Shown here: in pieces, positions 61,831 to 64,000 of the stretch
Numbering within the stretch: position 1 is the first letter of the stretch
How the letters are laid out: each line of letters begins with the position of its first letter
Source of the DNA: Siphonodentalium dalli
Lineage: Eukaryota; Mollusca; Scaphopoda; Gadilida; Siphonodentaliidae
Length of the DNA stretch: 64,000 bases
Direction: 5' to 3'
Assembly (NCBI GenBank): GCA_032622095.1
Contig: CP136067.1
Span: forward strand, 63,128,893-63,192,892
Translations under genes and position numbers: made by a program
Notes under the pieces: model-generated
Told to the model about the DNA's origin: nothing
Seen by the model: only the letters and a program-made list of their open reading frames with translations
Databases searched by the model: none

Positions 61831-62834
61831 AAATAGTTTATTGCGCGATATTTTAATAGAACAGTGCATAATGAAGATAACGATACTATTTGAATTTATC
61901 ATATAAGTGTCATTAATCAAGAAATGTGTCAACATAATCACATTTCTAGGGATAGGCCGAGTGCCAAATTTTTATTAACATTCATTTTCATAATATATAG
62001 TCACATGATCTAGTCACATAATCACATTTGAGTATTCTACAGACTACATGGTACAACACATTTCAGATTATTTGATATTTTGATATTTGCTATGTGATAT
62101 ATTGCTTGAACCAAATTGTTTATCAAAACATCCCAGTTCATCCCAGTTTGAAGAATAATGCTAATACCAAACATAACCATGATATACCCGCATGACTCTT
62201 CTTGGGGCATCTCATAAACCAGAACTGAGGAAACATGTTATAGCGTGTAATGGCAGGCTGGTAGCCACTGCCTGAAGTAATAGGCTTCGTAATAATTGGG
62301 AATAACATATGGCTGGATAGCCCAATCTCACTTCTTTTTTGCTCACGATATCAGTGACGATAAAATCTTTGTTACTGTGATTAACATTACAAGCTGATCC
62401 ACATTGACTTGGAAAACAATTTGAATTGTTCAAGCTGGCCCGGCTTGCCTTCAATTTATATGTTAAGATTTTATGTTTTACGTTGTCAAAAGTCTATTTT
62501 ATTCCATTATTTATTATATCTTTATTTCCATGTCACATATGGTCAAGTGTGCTTTTATTTTATTGCTTATTTTCAGCTGAGTTCTGCATAGTTATTCTTA
62601 ATTTGTTGTATCAGTAGATGGAATTTTATTTTTCCAATAGTACAGTTTCTTGTTCTATCAAGTTGAATTTGGGTTAATGTTGGCCATTGTGCAACTGATC
62701 CAACTTCTGATAACCTCTATATATAGTATAGCATTGCTATTAAATAACTATATATGACCTGTTTCTGTTCAAAACACATCAAAATAAGACTCAATAGTAG
62801 AAATGGAAAAACAAATTGGCACTTGGAAAAAAAC

Positions 62835-62895
62835 TGCTTTTCGGACCCGAGAGACACCCACTCACCCCATCATACGTGCCTGGAAATTTTTTCTG

Positions 62896-62952
<57 letters not shown>

Positions 62953-62958
62953 TTGTCG
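62835..62958 (+). repeat. Repeat ending in a 56-base C run
   Basis: CATACGTGCCTGGAAATTTTTTCTGA is followed by an uninterrupted C run at 62897-62952. Its length is likely unstable and may not be accurately sequenced. Poly-Pro and poly-Gly frames across it are meaningless. The G-rich complement could form quadruplexes. Confidence 0.85.
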
Positions 62959-63469
62959 GACATAGTAATTTTTAGTGCATTCTGTTTTTGATTCAACAGA
63001 AAAAAATGATACGTACGGCACTGGTTCATTTATCACGAAATGTATCATTCGTGAAAGTGTTTACATGATCCAAATGATCCGATTCAAACTCTGTAATGGA
63101 TAGTAAATATTTACAAAATACGATGCACAGGCTTCAGCAATGTCACTTGGCCTCTGTATTTACAAGTTCCCTTCGTAACAAAAGGACAAGGGGTTACGTT
63201 GGTTACTGTTTCAACGTTTCATACTGAACAGTTCGTAAAACATTAGTTGATTGAGTTCTGCATGTTTTTCAATTTTGTGCAGCTGATGTATGATTCAGAC
63301 AATCTGCGAAATTCGAGCCTAAGGTCAATACATTTGGCAGTTTTATACTCTGCATATGATGAATGGCCTTCATGTGGACTGCCCTGTGATATCCATGTCA
63401 GGATCTCCAGAATTTGGTTCAAATCCTCATTCCAAAAACACTTTAATTGAGGTGAATACACTCATTGCT

Positions 63470-64000
63470 TGACTAAATTCTATGGCAAACCCTACAGACC
63501 ATATCTATCACCGATTGTCACCAAACTTCATGTGGATTTTCAGGGTGACCACTACATGGGTGCCATTACATTTATCTGAATTTCGTTAAAAAAACATGGC
63601 TGCCTTCTTGGGTTTTACTCTTTGCATAACTAAATCCTTCGGCACAACCTACAGGCAACATCCCTCATCCAATTGTCACCAAACTGCATATGGTCCTTCG
63701 GGGTGACCACTAGATGGGTGGGAGTCATCAAATTTAAAAAAACTTGTTTAACATGGCTGCCTGCAGCCATCTTGGATTTTGCATTTAAATCCATCGGCAC
63801 ATCCTGTAGCCCACATTTATTTGTTTAGAAAAGTTACAAGCATTTTTAGGGTCACTTCTAAAATGCGAGCTATCAAATTTGAATGAGTTTTATTAAAACA
63901 TATAGATACCAGCAACCATGTTTGATTTTCTCTTTGCATGATTAAATACTTCAGCATGCCCTACAGCCAACATTTTTTGATCCAATTGATCCCAAACTTC
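63470..64000 (+). repeat. Tandem array, unit of about 145-170 bp, running off the window
   Basis: Units are marked by (C/T)GGCA(A/C)A(A/T)CCTACAG-like words near 63484, 63651, 63795 and 63955. Each is followed by ATCC(A/G)ATTGTCACCAAACT, a GGGTGACCACTA(G/C)ATGGGTG block and TGGCTGCC...TTGG(A/G)TTTT. The same family is seen at 49470-49660. The array continues past the window. Confidence 0.75.

Larger units (their letters stand above)
48408..64000 (+). other. Presumed downstream intron (at least 15.6 kb)
   Basis: Begins GTAAGT. No further exon of the gene was recognised, so the intron extends past the window or the next exon was missed. The stretches 51720-52370, 56750-59690 and 61850-62830 show no supportable gene; 57.0-59.7 kb has only short chance frames and dispersed repeat scraps. 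Confidence 0.5.

Noticed and set aside
62140-62454. Minus-strand frames with CFPSQCGSACNVN and an overlapping frame reading GSGYQPAITRYNMFPQFWFM.
   Set aside because: Neither frame has a start, splice pair or recognised domain; they overlap in different frames, so at least one is chance.
62754-63048. Poly-proline and poly-glycine frames on both strands.
   Set aside because: Created solely by the C homopolymer.
1-64000. CRISPR arrays, prokaryotic operons, rRNA genes.
   Set aside because: None seen; tandem repeats here lack unique spacers, and the gene structure is spliced.

Overview
This window looks like intron-rich genomic DNA from a marine invertebrate. Mollusc, brachiopod, amphioxus or another invertebrate would all fit, and the sequence alone does not settle which. 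The evidence is AT-rich DNA with very little coding sequence, short exons bounded by consensus GT/AG sites with introns of 7-12 kb, several families of non-autonomous DNA transposons with intact target-site duplications, (GTCC)n-bearing tandem-repeat elements, a decayed L1/Tx1-like LINE, and many TACATGTA-like words. No prokaryotic gene organisation is present, and most open reading frames here are chance frames inside repeats.

The one host gene I can support runs on the + strand. It has five short exons at 8441-8540, 20890-21017, 28392-28544, 36973-37070 and 48296-48407 (591 coding bases over 40 kb). They encode pieces of the fibrinogen-like module known from neurexin-IV/CNTNAP (Caspr) proteins. 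In that module's order the exons read D, E of one copy and then A, B, C of the next copy. All four junctions keep the reading frame, and the five-exon cassette has phase 1 at both ends, so it can be duplicated without breaking the frame. The gene therefore probably encodes a protein with tandem fibrinogen-like modules and continues beyond both window edges.

Everything else sits in its introns or flanks. Region by region: (1) 0.5-2 kb, a short tandem repeat and a (GTCC)n element; (2) 5.66-8.29 kb, a 2.6 kb element with inverted termini around 60 bp long, ending 150 bp before exon D; (3) 8.9-14 kb, several degenerate tandem arrays and one arm of an inverted repeat pair (10.6-11.3 and 19.0-19.7 kb); (4) 15.4-17.5 kb, a 3'-truncated LINE on the minus strand; (5) 20-27.8 kb, two further (GTCC)n elements and an inverted-repeat MITE; (6) 29.17-30.87 kb, an apparently young element with 196-bp direct terminal repeats, a hammerhead-ribozyme-like motif and ten copies of a 9-mer, (T/A)TACCCGCA; (7) 32.9-36.3 kb, pieces of a hAT transposase pseudogene flanking a 1.3 kb hAT-type element with an 8-bp target duplication; (8) 38.2-39.4 and 60.2-61.5 kb, two more hAT-type elements with perfect 8-bp target duplications; (9) 39.9-43.4 and 53.7-56.7 kb, two large inverted copies of a roughly 3 kb element rich in TTTGC(N)GCAAA words, on either side of exon C; (10) 49.7-51.6 kb, a (GTCC)n element with an exact 174-bp period; (11) 62.9 kb, a 56-base C run.

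The most interesting candidates are the hammerhead/direct-repeat element with its regularly reused 9-mer, the phase-symmetric exon cassette, and the large inverted element pair enclosing an exon.
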